This document shows positions 26,092 to 34,792 of a stretch of 64,000 nt of DNA, in pieces. Below the pieces are notes generated by a model. It did not search any database, was not told the origin of the DNA, and saw only the letters and a list, made by a program, of their open reading frames with translations. Origin of the DNA: Bog-473 sp963764305 (GTDB lineage: Bacteria > Actinomycetota > Acidimicrobiia > Acidimicrobiales > RAAP-2); contig CAVXSD010000007.1 of assembly GCA_963764305.1 (NCBI GenBank), positions 806,001 through 870,000 on the forward strand, written 5' to 3'. The position numbers were made by a program, and so were the translations under genes. Numbering within the stretch: the stretch's first letter is position 1; every line of letters starts with the position of its first letter.

Positions 26092-27207
26092 ATGCAGCGA
26101 ATGGACCCTTCGGTCGGGGACATCGCCCGGATGACGGACCCCGTGCTCCGCAACCTCTGGATCACCCAGCGCTACCACGAGTTCGCCGTGGCACTGCGCG
26201 ACGCCGGTCTCGGGGAGGATGCCACCTGGTGTGCGTTCGCAGTGTGGGCGTCGAAGACTGCCGGCGCCACCATACGCGGTGAGGTGCTGCCGGCTCGGGC
26301 CAAGCAGCTCCTGCTCGACAACGAGGCCACCGAGGCGGCGTTGCACCGATTCAACCACGGGCTGTTCGGGCGGGCCGTGCAAGACCTCACCCATGTCCAC
26401 CTCGGTCAGCTCGTCGAGAGCGTTACCGCTGACGTATCCAAGCAGATCGCCGACGGCAACGTTCTGGTCTTCGCTGAACTTGCACCCATCTTCGCCGAGT
26501 TGTTACGTGCGCATGACTTGAAGCCGGCGAGTGCACAGGAGCTGGCCGCGGCCTTTACGCCCGCCCTTGCGTCACTCGGAACAGGAGCCGATGCCGCGTC
26601 AGCGGCGACTGCCTTCGACAGCTACGGACGCGCCCTCTTTGCACCGGCCGAACGTCCCACCCTGATCCTTCAAGCCAACATCCTGGCGGTTGCTCACGAA
26701 CAGCGCCGCCTGCAGCCGGCCATCTCGGGCGCGCTGGACGCTGCGATCAGCGACACCCTGAAGAAGCTCGTCGAAAACGACATCGTTCGCCACCTTCCTA
26801 CCGCGATAGCCCGTCACGCGGTCGATGAACTGACCGACGATCTGTGCAAGGTGCTCGACGAGGCCTGGGATACGGCGCTCACCGAATCGATCATGCAGCT
26901 CGTCACCGCCAGCGAGACGTTCGATCTCCGGCGGGACGTGCCGCCGCTGCCCGGCGGCATGTTCCCGTCCGGGCTCCGCCAGCTGACCGGGACGGCCGCC
27001 GAGAGCGCGTTCGCCCAATGGGACAAGACTGCGGGTTGCGGGACGCCGTCCGGTGCCCATGACTGGGCCGTACTCGAGGAGCGGATGAACTTCATCGTCA
27101 TTCTGTTCCGCTCACGCCAGAACGACGGATCCCTGTTCGACCCGCCGTTCACCGCCACGCAGCTGGCCGACATGGCGCAGGGTCAACTGCCTCCGGGGCC
27201 CTTATAG
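26092..27207 (+). CDS. Conserved helical protein of unknown function
   Basis: 371 residues if started at ATG 26092 (a second ATG follows at 26101). It is Ala/Leu-rich and mostly helical, with no signal peptide and no membrane helix. Recognisable phrases are LWITQRYHEFAVALRDA, TWCAFAVWASKTAGATIRGE and LEERMNFIVILFRSRQNDGS. I know this look from actinobacterial proteins of unassigned function but cannot name a Pfam family. The C-terminal end overlaps the convergent MpaB-type gene by 25 bases, so the two transcripts collide. No cysteine motif, nucleotide-binding loop or metal motif is visible. Confidence 0.7.
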   Translation: MQRMDPSVGDIARMTDPVLRNLWITQRYHEFAVALRDAGLGEDATWCAFAVWASKTAGATIRGEVLPARAKQLLLDNEATEAALHRFNHGLFGRAVQDLTHVHLGQLVESVTADVSKQIADGNVLVFAELAPIFAELLRAHDLKPASAQELAAAFTPALASLGTGADAASAATAFDSYGRALFAPAERPTLILQANILAVAHEQRRLQPAISGALDAAISDTLKKLVENDIVRHLPTAIARHAVDELTDDLCKVLDEAWDTALTESIMQLVTASETFDLRRDVPPLPGGMFPSGLRQLTGTAAESAFAQWDKTAGCGTPSGAHDWAVLEERMNFIVILFRSRQNDGSLFDPPFTATQLADMAQGQLPPGPL

Positions 27208-28313
27208 GCCGGGATCTCCCACCGGGCCGCCAATGACGTCGGCACCTCGAACGGAGGCCGGTCGCCGTAGCGCTCCGCCCTGACCGCGAGCGAGAGCATC
27301 CCGAAGCCGATCTTCTCGGAGAGTCCCTGGAGCAGACGGCGATGCAACTCCTCCAGCGAAACCCGTCGACTCAGGTCGGCGAGCGGACCGAAGAGATTCT
27401 CGGTCCAATCCGCTTTCGGGACATTCAGGAGGTCGGCGGTGGCGTCGCCGACGTAGAAGCGGACCGTTGTCGCCGGCAGGCCGCGCAACCCGGGCGGCGC
27501 GAGGCGGGTCCCCTGCTCGAGCAGCGCCGCCATCAGGGCGCTGCCTGACTCGCTCGGACCGAACTGGCGGCGGCGCACGATCGGCATGAGGACAGATGTC
27601 TGGGCGCGGGTCAGGGGAAGAAGGTCGGCGCGGATCCCCAGGTGGTGGCCGATCAGTGACCATGTATGCAGGTAGGCGTTCGCATCGTCTTCCGAGTACA
27701 CGATCCCGGTCCGGTCGAACACCTCGAACACGATCTCGGTAAAGGTGAGAAGCGTCTCGAGCAGGTCTTCCTGATTGATGGGCGTGCCCCAGTCCGGGTT
27801 CCACTCCGCCCGCGGGTCGTTCTGAATCAGCCACCGCACGGCAGCGTGCATCAGCCGGACGTGACGTACGTCCGCGTAGCCGCGCCCTCCCGATTCCAGG
27901 CCACCGGACTCCATGACGTCGAGGTGGAACTGCGCCGTCTCGTTGAGCCGGCGCTTGGCGTCGGTCTCGAGCCGGGCCGTCAAACCGAGGACCTGGACAC
28001 CCCGCCAGCAGGCGTACGCCGACGGGAGCGCCGCTGCATAGAGCGCAGTGAAGACGTGGGAGCCCCACCGGGCGAAGCACTCCTGTCCGGCGGCGACGCG
28101 GACGGAGTCGACCCACGCCGGCAGAACCGGTTTCTCCTCGAGGAACGCCTTCAATGCGGGGTCGGCGACTTCGTGCTGCTGGACCACGAGCGCCCGGAAG
28201 GCCGATGACGCATCCTTCGTCCCGGAGAACAGCCCGGCGATGACGTTGTCCGCCTCCGGATCCGCCTCAGTGCGCAGGCTGTCGAGAAAGGCATCGTCCC
28301 ACGTCATGGTCAT
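27183..28313 (-). CDS. MpaB/latex-clearing-type oxygenase family protein (DUF2236)
   Basis: 376 residues with the family's core: WVDSVRVAAGQECFARWGSH early, ALYAAALPSAYACWRGVQVL, then RGYADVRHVRLMHAAVRWL, the conserved His-containing helix pair of DUF2236/Lcp-like b-type haem proteins, and FTEIVFEVFDRTGI later. Known members cleave polyisoprene (Lcp) or a farnesyl chain (MpaB); this protein's substrate is unknown. ATG 28313 overlaps the TGA of the cyclase-ATPase (ATGA), so the two are co-translated and may be functionally linked. Confidence 0.85.
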   Translation of the reverse strand: MTMTWDDAFLDSLRTEADPEADNVIAGLFSGTKDASSAFRALVVQQHEVADPALKAFLEEKPVLPAWVDSVRVAAGQECFARWGSHVFTALYAAALPSAYACWRGVQVLGLTARLETDAKRRLNETAQFHLDVMESGGLESGGRGYADVRHVRLMHAAVRWLIQNDPRAEWNPDWGTPINQEDLLETLLTFTEIVFEVFDRTGIVYSEDDANAYLHTWSLIGHHLGIRADLLPLTRAQTSVLMPIVRRRQFGPSESGSALMAALLEQGTRLAPPGLRGLPATTVRFYVGDATADLLNVPKADWTENLFGPLADLSRRVSLEELHRRLLQGLSEKIGFGMLSLAVRAERYGDRPPFEVPTSLAARWEIPAYKGPGGS

Positions 28314-31186
28314 GTCGACTCCAACGCTCGTCGGGCTTCAGTAAGGCTCCGGCTCGGTCCGCCCTCGGCTGTTTGCGCCACACTCGCTTCCAGGTCCACG
28401 CGGACGTGGTCGGGCGCACCCGGGAGGCCGAGCCAGTCCGTCAACGCCCGGAGCTCCAGCATGCGGGCGCCTTGGCTCCGTGCCACCCGGACGGCCTCTT
28501 GGTAGTCGCGGCCGGCCTGCTCAACCCGCCGGCCGCGCCGCGCCACCCCGGCACGGAGTCGGAGGATCTCCGCCTCGCAGAACTGCTCGCCGCTGGTCCG
28601 GGCCGTGTCGAGCGCGTCGTCGAGCAGACCACCTGCCCGCTCGACACCTGTCAGCAGATCGTCCGCCAGGAGCATCTCGAAGTAGGGGCGAAGCAGCGGT
28701 CCGGGCAGTTCCGGCTCCTCGATCCCTTCACCAGCCCACCACTGCAGTGAACGGGCCCACTGCCGCCATTGCCGCGTACTGACCTCATCGGCAACGTGCA
28801 ACGCCTCCCCCGTGAGCTTGATCACGACCTCACGCTCACCATCGAGCTGCGCCATGATGGCCGAGGTGACGGCGGCCACGGCCTGGGCTTGCGGCACCTG
28901 TCGCTCGGTCGTGCAGCGGAGAACGTCGTCCGCGATGCGCCATGCTTCGGTCGTGCTGCCCGTCAGCCAGCAGGCCAGCGCCGTTGCGACCCGTGGCGCG
29001 GCCAGGGCCATGAGCTCGACCGAACGCATCGGAGGGAGATCACGCAGACTGGTGTCGAGCGGGAGACTGGACTCGTAGGAACGGCGGAGCTGCGCCAGTC
29101 CGTCGCGCAGCATGCCCTGCCAAATCCGTGTCGTTCCCTCGTACGTGTCGATGAGCCCGAGCACCCAGTCGTCGCCGAGGATCTCCGCTTCACTCCTCGC
29201 CTCGTGCAGGATCCTGTTGATCGTCTTGTACTCCGCGCTGGCCTGCCACCACGGCACCAGCACCAGGTAGTTGCGCAACAGGATTTCACGGTTGCCGAGA
29301 CGGCGCGCCAGCTCCTCCACCCGCCGGGACTCTTCGAGGGCCTCTGGGGCGCTCTGGTCGACCGCGGTCAAGCACATCACCAGACGGCTGCGTGATTTGA
29401 GCTCGGTGCCGTCGCGTTCGTCCTCGGGCAGCTGATCCACGAGGGCGAGCATCTCCCGCTCATGGCCCGCGGCCTCCCGGAAGCGGGCGTTCTGTCGTGC
29501 CGTGTGCGAAGCCTGCTTCCAGAGCGGCACCGCTTCCGTCGCTCTTCCAGCGGCGCCCAGGTGGTACGCCGCGATCTCGGGCTGGGCCTCGGCTCGACCG
29601 GACGCGATCAGCGCCTCGCCCACCACGCCGTGCACCCGGACTCGGTCGGCCCGCAGCACCGAGCGATAGGAGATCTCTTGGATCAGGGCATGACGGAACT
29701 GCATCTCGTCCGACTTCGCCGAGGACTCGATGATCGCATGCTCCTGCAACCGGCGAAGCTCGGTGTCGAGCGTCACCCCTTCCAGCCCGGTTGCCGCCTC
29801 GAGCACCTCACGGTCGAAGGAGCGCCCGATGACGGCCGCTGCCTGTGCGACGCGCTTGGCCTCACCGACTCGGTCGAGGCGGGCAGTGATGACCTCCGAG
29901 AGTGTCGTCGGCATGGCGTGGGCGCTGACCGCCGCCCCGTCGGCGAGCCCGCGCGCCAGCTCCTCGAGGAAGAGGGGTATCCCATCGGCCCGTTGCACCA
30001 GCGCTTCGCGGACATCTGCAGGGAGCCGGGACGCGCCGGGGAGGTGCTCGAGCATCGTGCGGGATTCATCGGTGCTCAGCCGGTCGAGCTGGAGCTCGGC
30101 CTCGGGCAGCACGTGTGGGTCATCGACGATCTCCGGCCTGGCGCTCACCACCACGAGCACCGGGGTCGACGCACCCGCGATCACGTGCACCGCTTCCAAC
30201 GTGCTGGGGTCGGCCCAATGCGCATCCTCCACCACGAGAAGGAGTGGCGCGTCACCCGCTTGAGCATCGACCCACGCGGCCGCCTCTTGCGGGGTCGTGG
30301 GGGTGTGACCCATGACCTCACCAAACGGCTGGAGTGGACTGAGAGATCCCCGCCTGCTGCACACCAGCGTCACGACCGGATGACGGCGCGCCTCGATCTC
30401 CGCGCCGAACTCGAGCAGCAGACGCGATTTTCCGATCCCTGGTTCCCCCGAGACGACGACCAGGCGACCCGACCCGTTCCCGAGGTGGGCCCACTGCTCG
30501 TGCAGCCAGTCCGATGCCCCGGCCCGGGAGATGAACATCGTCAATGGCCGCGCCTCCAAACGAGTCCGGGCGCTGCTCCGGTGCACGACCCGGAAGGCCG
30601 GCACGGGGTGCCCGATGCCCTTCAGAGTCAGGGAACCCAATGGCTCCAGCTCGAAGAAGCCGGTGACGAGTGTGGCGGTCTCGCCACTGACCAGGATCTG
30701 GCCTGGCTCTCCGACCCCCTGAAGACGGGCGGCCATGTTGGGCACCTGGCCCCAGACGTCCGGAAGCCGCTCCTGCCCGCCCGCCGTGACGGCTGCGACC
30801 AGTACTTCGCCGGTGTGGATGCCGGCCCGCGCCTGCAGGTCGCTGATCCCCAGCGCCGCCGGGAGTTCGGCCCCGAGTCGTACGATGTCGTCGACAATCT
30901 CCATGCCGGCCAGCAGGGCGTCGCGGCCCGCCGATTCCTGGGCCTCGGGATAGCCGAAGTAAGCGACAGCCCCGTCTCCTTGGAACTGAGCGATCACGCC
31001 GCCATGCGCCATGACGATTGCGGCGACGCGGTGCTGGTAGGCGTTCAATACCTCGTGCCAGTCCTCCGGATCGAGCTGGGACGCGAGATCTGTCGAACCG
31101 ACGAGGTCGGTGAACATGACCGTCAGCTGGCGCCGCTCGGGCCCCTCGGCAGATGGAGTCACCAGACTGTCCCCTTGACGGGGCAT
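28310..31186 (-). CDS. Adenylate/guanylate cyclase-domain AAA ATPase regulator
   Basis: 958 residues from the ATG before PRQGDSLVTPSAEGPERR; the open frame runs further but looks non-coding. Class III cyclase domain about residues 20-190: QLTVMFTDLVGSTDL, IAQFQGDGAVAYFGYPEA (metal Asp residues kept, Lys replaced), RAGIHTGEV, and QVPNMAARLQGVGEPGQIL with the Asn and Arg in place. Then an AAA part: Walker A GEPGIGKSRLLLEF, Walker B LLLVVEDAHWADP, winged-helix RFRHALIQEISYRSVL, and a long TPR-like helical tail. It is similar in plan to the island-borne protein at 19852 but with a better cyclase site. The gene overlaps the MpaB-type gene at its stop. Confidence 0.92.
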   Translation of the reverse strand: MPRQGDSLVTPSAEGPERRQLTVMFTDLVGSTDLASQLDPEDWHEVLNAYQHRVAAIVMAHGGVIAQFQGDGAVAYFGYPEAQESAGRDALLAGMEIVDDIVRLGAELPAALGISDLQARAGIHTGEVLVAAVTAGGQERLPDVWGQVPNMAARLQGVGEPGQILVSGETATLVTGFFELEPLGSLTLKGIGHPVPAFRVVHRSSARTRLEARPLTMFISRAGASDWLHEQWAHLGNGSGRLVVVSGEPGIGKSRLLLEFGAEIEARRHPVVTLVCSRRGSLSPLQPFGEVMGHTPTTPQEAAAWVDAQAGDAPLLLVVEDAHWADPSTLEAVHVIAGASTPVLVVVSARPEIVDDPHVLPEAELQLDRLSTDESRTMLEHLPGASRLPADVREALVQRADGIPLFLEELARGLADGAAVSAHAMPTTLSEVITARLDRVGEAKRVAQAAAVIGRSFDREVLEAATGLEGVTLDTELRRLQEHAIIESSAKSDEMQFRHALIQEISYRSVLRADRVRVHGVVGEALIASGRAEAQPEIAAYHLGAAGRATEAVPLWKQASHTARQNARFREAAGHEREMLALVDQLPEDERDGTELKSRSRLVMCLTAVDQSAPEALEESRRVEELARRLGNREILLRNYLVLVPWWQASAEYKTINRILHEARSEAEILGDDWVLGLIDTYEGTTRIWQGMLRDGLAQLRRSYESSLPLDTSLRDLPPMRSVELMALAAPRVATALACWLTGSTTEAWRIADDVLRCTTERQVPQAQAVAAVTSAIMAQLDGEREVVIKLTGEALHVADEVSTRQWRQWARSLQWWAGEGIEEPELPGPLLRPYFEMLLADDLLTGVERAGGLLDDALDTARTSGEQFCEAEILRLRAGVARRGRRVEQAGRDYQEAVRVARSQGARMLELRALTDWLGLPGAPDHVRVDLEASVAQTAEGGPSRSLTEARRALEST

Positions 31187-31365
31187 CCAGGACAAGCACC
31201 CGTACTCCACAGGAGTCGTCGCACGGGGCAAATCTATGTCTGCCCAGGCCGGAGCGCAGTGGCGACGGACTGGACCTGCGGTCACACCGTGCCTACAAGG
31301 GCCTGGACGGCCTGGGGACGGCCGCGGTCCCTGACTGGGTGCAGCTCGGAACCTAGGCTGAACCA

Positions 31366-32110
31366 ATGCGCTCGAAGGCTTCTCGCCGGGCGGCCGCGCT
31401 TGTGCTCGCGCTCACCGCCTCGCCCATCATCCTCGGCGTCGTGTCTGGACCCGCGGCCGCGCAGGGCACGACCACGACAACGACGGCACCCGTCACCACC
31501 ACAACGGCTGTCCCGACGACCACGACGACAGAGACCCCCACCACGGCGCCGAGGACCACGACGACGCGAGCCCGCCCGACGACGACCTCGTCACAGCCGA
31601 GCACCACGACGACAACGGTGGCCGCGACGACCTCGAGCTCCACGACGTGGGGCTGGGTCCTCCTGGCTGCGGTCGTCGTCGTGGCGGCGATCCTCGTCGT
31701 CCTCCTGATCGCCCGTACCAGGCGGAAGGGCCGCGTGGTGGACTGGGAGCGCTCTGTGCGGCCCGCCGTGGCCGCAGCCGAGCTGGCCCGGGATCTCGTG
31801 CTGTCGCAATCTGACGCGGACGACGACCAGCGTCGGGCGACGGTGGCCGCGCAGGCCGACGAGGCAGTGGATGGCCTGGAACGGGCCGCGGCCTCCGCTC
31901 CCGACGAGACACATCGGGCCCTCTGCACGCGTTCGCGGAAAGCCTGCGTGGCCTGGCCTTCGCCGTCGAGGCCGATCACCTGATGCGCTCAGGGGCGCGG
32001 CCCCCACCGGCGAGCAGCTGGCGTCCGCCGATTCGGCCCGGCGGAACCGCTCGGCCGAGCTGAACGCTGCGCTGGAGGACCTGAAGGTGGCGATCGCGCC
32101 CAAGTCGTAA
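31366..32110 (+). CDS. Membrane-anchored protein with Thr-rich stalk, frameshifted near the end
   Basis: N-terminal signal peptide (RAAALVLALTASPIILGVVS then GPAAAQG), a Thr/Pro-rich stretch of about 60 residues rich in TTT runs, one membrane helix (WGWVLLAAVVVVAAILVVLL), then a basic stop and a helical cytoplasmic tail (VDWERSVRPAVAAAELARDL). After DETHRA (about 31920) the frame shifts to LHAFAESLRGLAFAVEADHL, and again near 31998 to GEQLASADSARRNRSAELNA, ending TAA 32108-32110. Two one-base losses in G/C runs would restore one protein. The stalk is likely glycosylated and surface-exposed. Function unknown; no partner is evident. Confidence 0.7.
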
Positions 32111-32161
32111 CGGCGAGGGCGACCATCGGGGCGCCCCGGGCGACCGTGGTTGACTCTCCGC

Positions 32162-33088
32162 GTGACATCGGAACGGCGTGTTCGTGGAGCGGGACCCACC
32201 CTTGCCGTGACGGAGCGAGGAGCGGTAGCGGGACCGACCGTCGTCCTCGTGCACGGCTTCCCCGACACGAGCGCTGTCTGGAATCCCGTAGCCGACCGCC
32301 TCGCCTGCGATCACCACGTGGTCTCCTATGACGTCCGCGGAGCCGGGAACTCCGAGGATCCGGGCTCTCGAGCCGGCTATCGCCTGCCGCTCCTCGTCGA
32401 CGACCTGGTGGCCGTGCTCGAACGCACCAGCCCCGACTCGCCTGTCCACCTGGTGGCACACGACTGGGGATCGATCCAGGGCTGGGAGGCCGTCACTAAT
32501 AAGGGTGTGGCACACCGGTTTGCCAGCTACACATCCATCTCGGGTCCGCCGCTCGACCATGTCGGCCTCTGGGCGCGGCGTCACCGCTCCCTTCGCCCGG
32601 CGGACCTCGGACCTGTCGTCCGGCAGGGTTTCCACTCGTGGTACATCGGGTTCTTCCATCTGCCCCTCCTGCCCCCACTGATGATGCGCCCGCAGCGGGC
32701 CAACCAGCTGTGGGCCGCGGCGCTCCACCGCGAGGGCGTGCCCACCGACGACCGGTGGCCGGCGCCCACGTTCGGCTCGGATTTCGCGCATGGCGTCGAG
32801 CTCTACCGGGCCAATGTCCGTGATCGCTTGCGCCACCCCCGGGCCGGGCACACTGACGTTCCCGTGCAGCTGATCGTCCCCACCCGCGACCGTTATGTGA
32901 GCCCGCCGTTGCTCGAAGGCCTCGATGAGTGGGCGTCCCTTATGTGGCGCCGGCCCGTGGATGGAGGACACTGGATCATCCGGACCCGCCCGGACGACGT
33001 CGCCGGCTGGGTTCGGGAGGTCGTCGGCAGCGTGGGGAGCGGGACCGAGCCCGAACGCCTGCGCAGCCTCCGGGTGACCGGAACATGA
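32162..33088 (+). CDS. Alpha/beta hydrolase (EphD N-domain-like, epoxide hydrolase type)
   Basis: About 308 residues (GTG at 32162; a TTG at 32150 is possible). Oxyanion motif HGFPDTS, YDVRGAGNSEDPG, nucleophile elbow HDWGSIQGWEAV with Asp as nucleophile, acid region LIVPTRDRYVSP and catalytic His in DGGHWI. The combination VLVHGFPDTSAVWNPVADRL with DVRGAGNS and SISGPPLDH is that of the hydrolase half of mycobacterial EphD, where a short-chain dehydrogenase domain normally follows. Here the protein ends right after the hydrolase, so the SDR half is missing. Substrate unknown, probably an epoxide or ester. Confidence 0.88.
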   Translation: MTSERRVRGAGPTLAVTERGAVAGPTVVLVHGFPDTSAVWNPVADRLACDHHVVSYDVRGAGNSEDPGSRAGYRLPLLVDDLVAVLERTSPDSPVHLVAHDWGSIQGWEAVTNKGVAHRFASYTSISGPPLDHVGLWARRHRSLRPADLGPVVRQGFHSWYIGFFHLPLLPPLMMRPQRANQLWAAALHREGVPTDDRWPAPTFGSDFAHGVELYRANVRDRLRHPRAGHTDVPVQLIVPTRDRYVSPPLLEGLDEWASLMWRRPVDGGHWIIRTRPDDVAGWVREVVGSVGSGTEPERLRSLRVTGT

Positions 33089-33089
33089 T

Positions 33090-33480
33090 CCCTCGCGTGG
33101 CCCGCAGGAGGAGCGACTCGGCCCGCAGGAGGAGCGCCGTCGGCGTGTGGGCCGCCGTCCGGGCCGGCATGGCCGTCCCGACGTTGACGAGCACGAGGGT
33201 GCCCGGTGCCACCAGCATCACCGAGGGGACGGAGACCGTGGGGAGGGTACGACGTAGATCTGCCGCGCGAAGAGGTCCCACAGCGACCGACCGGCGATGA
33301 TCCCCGGGCGGGATCCCGATCACGATCCCGACGAAGGCTGCCACGCCGGCCTGCCATGACACGACCGAGGCGATCTGGTGCCGCACGAAGCCGATCGTCT
33401 TGAGCAGGCCGAGGTCACGAGGGCGCTGCCCGACCGAGCCGATTGATCATGAGCGTCCGCGCCGCGATTGCCCCCACCAT
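33090..33480 (-). pseudogene. FtsX/MacB-type ABC permease C-terminal relic
   Basis: Minus-strand segments in shifting frames read RDLGLLKTIGF-like, VRHQIASVVSWQAGVAAF, GIVIGIP, then SLWDLFARQIYVVP and PSVMLVAPGTLVLVNVGTAM, then PARTAAHTPTALLLRAE. This is the canonical end of an FtsX-type permease (last two helices plus the ALLRTE tail). At least two one-base shifts and no N-terminal half remain. It would fit as the lost partner of the ATPase at 36969-37673 on the same strand. No gene lies from here to 33645. Confidence 0.65.
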
Positions 33481-33645
33481 GACCACCAGGGGCGGGTACC
33501 CAGGTCAGCGGGAGGCGGACGGTGGCCCGGGCCCTGTTGCATACGACCAGGGGTGCCACCTCGCCCGGACGGGAGGTGCGGGCACGACGACGCCGAAAGC
33601 TCCGACCTGGGCATTTTCGGTGGCACGCGCTACCGTACGCTTCGC

Positions 33646-34320
33646 ATGGCAAGCATCCGAGTGGTACTTGCGGAGGACAACGCGCTCCTCAGGGAGGGGA
33701 TCTCGCGCATCATCGACGGCGAGCCCGACCTCGAGCTCGTGGGCCAGGCGGTCGACCTGCCAGAGCTCCTCGAGCTCATCGGGGAAACCTCACCTGAGGT
33801 TGTCGTGACCGACATCCGGATGCCCCCAACCGGTACCGACGAGGGGATCCAGGCGGCCTCGTGGTTGCGGGAGCACAAGCCCGAGGTGGGCGTCGTGGTG
33901 CTCAGCCAGTACAAGACGCCTTCCTACGCGCTGGCGCTCCTCGAAACAGGGTCGGCGGGCCGGGCCTACCTCCTGAAGGAGCAGGTCGCAGGCGCCGACG
34001 AGCTGGCTCAGGCCATCAGAACGGTCGCCCAGTCCGGGTCGATGATCGACCCACAGATCGTCGACGAGCTGATTGCGGCCAAGTCCTCCCGCCGGAAATC
34101 GGACCTGTCCTGGCTCACGCCGCGGGAGTCCGAGATCCTGGGCGAAATGGCCAAGGGAAAGAGCAACGCCGCCATCGCCGCGTCCCTGCAGGTTTCCGAG
34201 CGAGCGGTGGAGAAGCACACGAACTCCATCTTCTCCAAGCTGGGACTCACCGAGGAGCGTGACGTGAACCGGCGGGTCAAGGCCGTGCTGGTGTATCTCA
34301 GCGACCCCGGGGCAGGGTGA
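33646..34320 (+). CDS. NarL/FixJ-family response regulator
   Basis: 224 residues. The ATG at 33646 is chosen because the receiver fold begins there (ASIRVVLAEDNALLREGISR). Acidic pocket ED, phospho-acceptor Asp in VVVTDIRMPP, Lys in YLLKEQ. C-terminal LuxR-type HTH: LTPRESEILGEMAKGKSNAA followed by IAASLQVSERAVEKHTNSIF. It is convergent with the NarL-type histidine kinase at 34793-36952, its most likely partner, and is followed 68 bp later by a single-domain receiver. It binds promoter DNA once phosphorylated. Confidence 0.93.
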   Translation: MASIRVVLAEDNALLREGISRIIDGEPDLELVGQAVDLPELLELIGETSPEVVVTDIRMPPTGTDEGIQAASWLREHKPEVGVVVLSQYKTPSYALALLETGSAGRAYLLKEQVAGADELAQAIRTVAQSGSMIDPQIVDELIAAKSSRRKSDLSWLTPRESEILGEMAKGKSNAAIAASLQVSERAVEKHTNSIFSKLGLTEERDVNRRVKAVLVYLSDPGAG

Positions 34321-34388
34321 CACCACCACCCCCGGCATGCATGGCACCACCACGGCCTCGATCTCGGGCGTCGTGAGAGGATGGACTT

Positions 34389-34781
34389 ATGAGCGATCGG
34401 CTCCCCGTCCTGATCGTCGACGACCAGGCGCCATTCCGAGCTGCCATGAAGGCGGTCTTGAAGCGGGCCGTCGAGTTCGAGCTGGTGGGCGAAGCCGCCA
34501 GCGGGAGCGAGGCGGTGTCACTCGAAGAAGAGTTGAGTCCCGCCCTGGTCCTCATGGACATCAACATGCCTGAGATCAACGGGATCGAAGCCACCCGCAC
34601 CATGGTGTCCAGGCACCCCGAGGTCGTGGTGATCCTGTGCTCGACCTACGACGCGGCGGACCTGCCGCCCGAGGTGGCCACGAGCGGTGCACGCGCCTAC
34701 CTCAACAAGGAGCACTTGGGTGCCGACACGCTTCGGCAGCTCTGGGAGGGGCGGAACGCGCAGCAGTTCGTTTCGGTGTGA
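34389..34781 (+). CDS. Single-domain response regulator (receiver only)
   Basis: 130 residues, receiver domain only: LPVLIVDDQAPFRAAMKAVL (acidic pair DD), LVLMDINMPEINGIEA (phospho-Asp), and the Lys of YLNKEHL. No output domain. A ribosome site GAGAGGATGG precedes the ATG. Lying between the NarL-type regulator and the convergent histidine kinase, it may act as a phosphate sink or diffusible carrier in the same pathway. Its 3' end faces the kinase's 3' end at a gap of 11 bp. Confidence 0.9.
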   Translation: MSDRLPVLIVDDQAPFRAAMKAVLKRAVEFELVGEAASGSEAVSLEEELSPALVLMDINMPEINGIEATRTMVSRHPEVVVILCSTYDAADLPPEVATSGARAYLNKEHLGADTLRQLWEGRNAQQFVSV

Positions 34782-34792
34782 TCCGGCGATCC

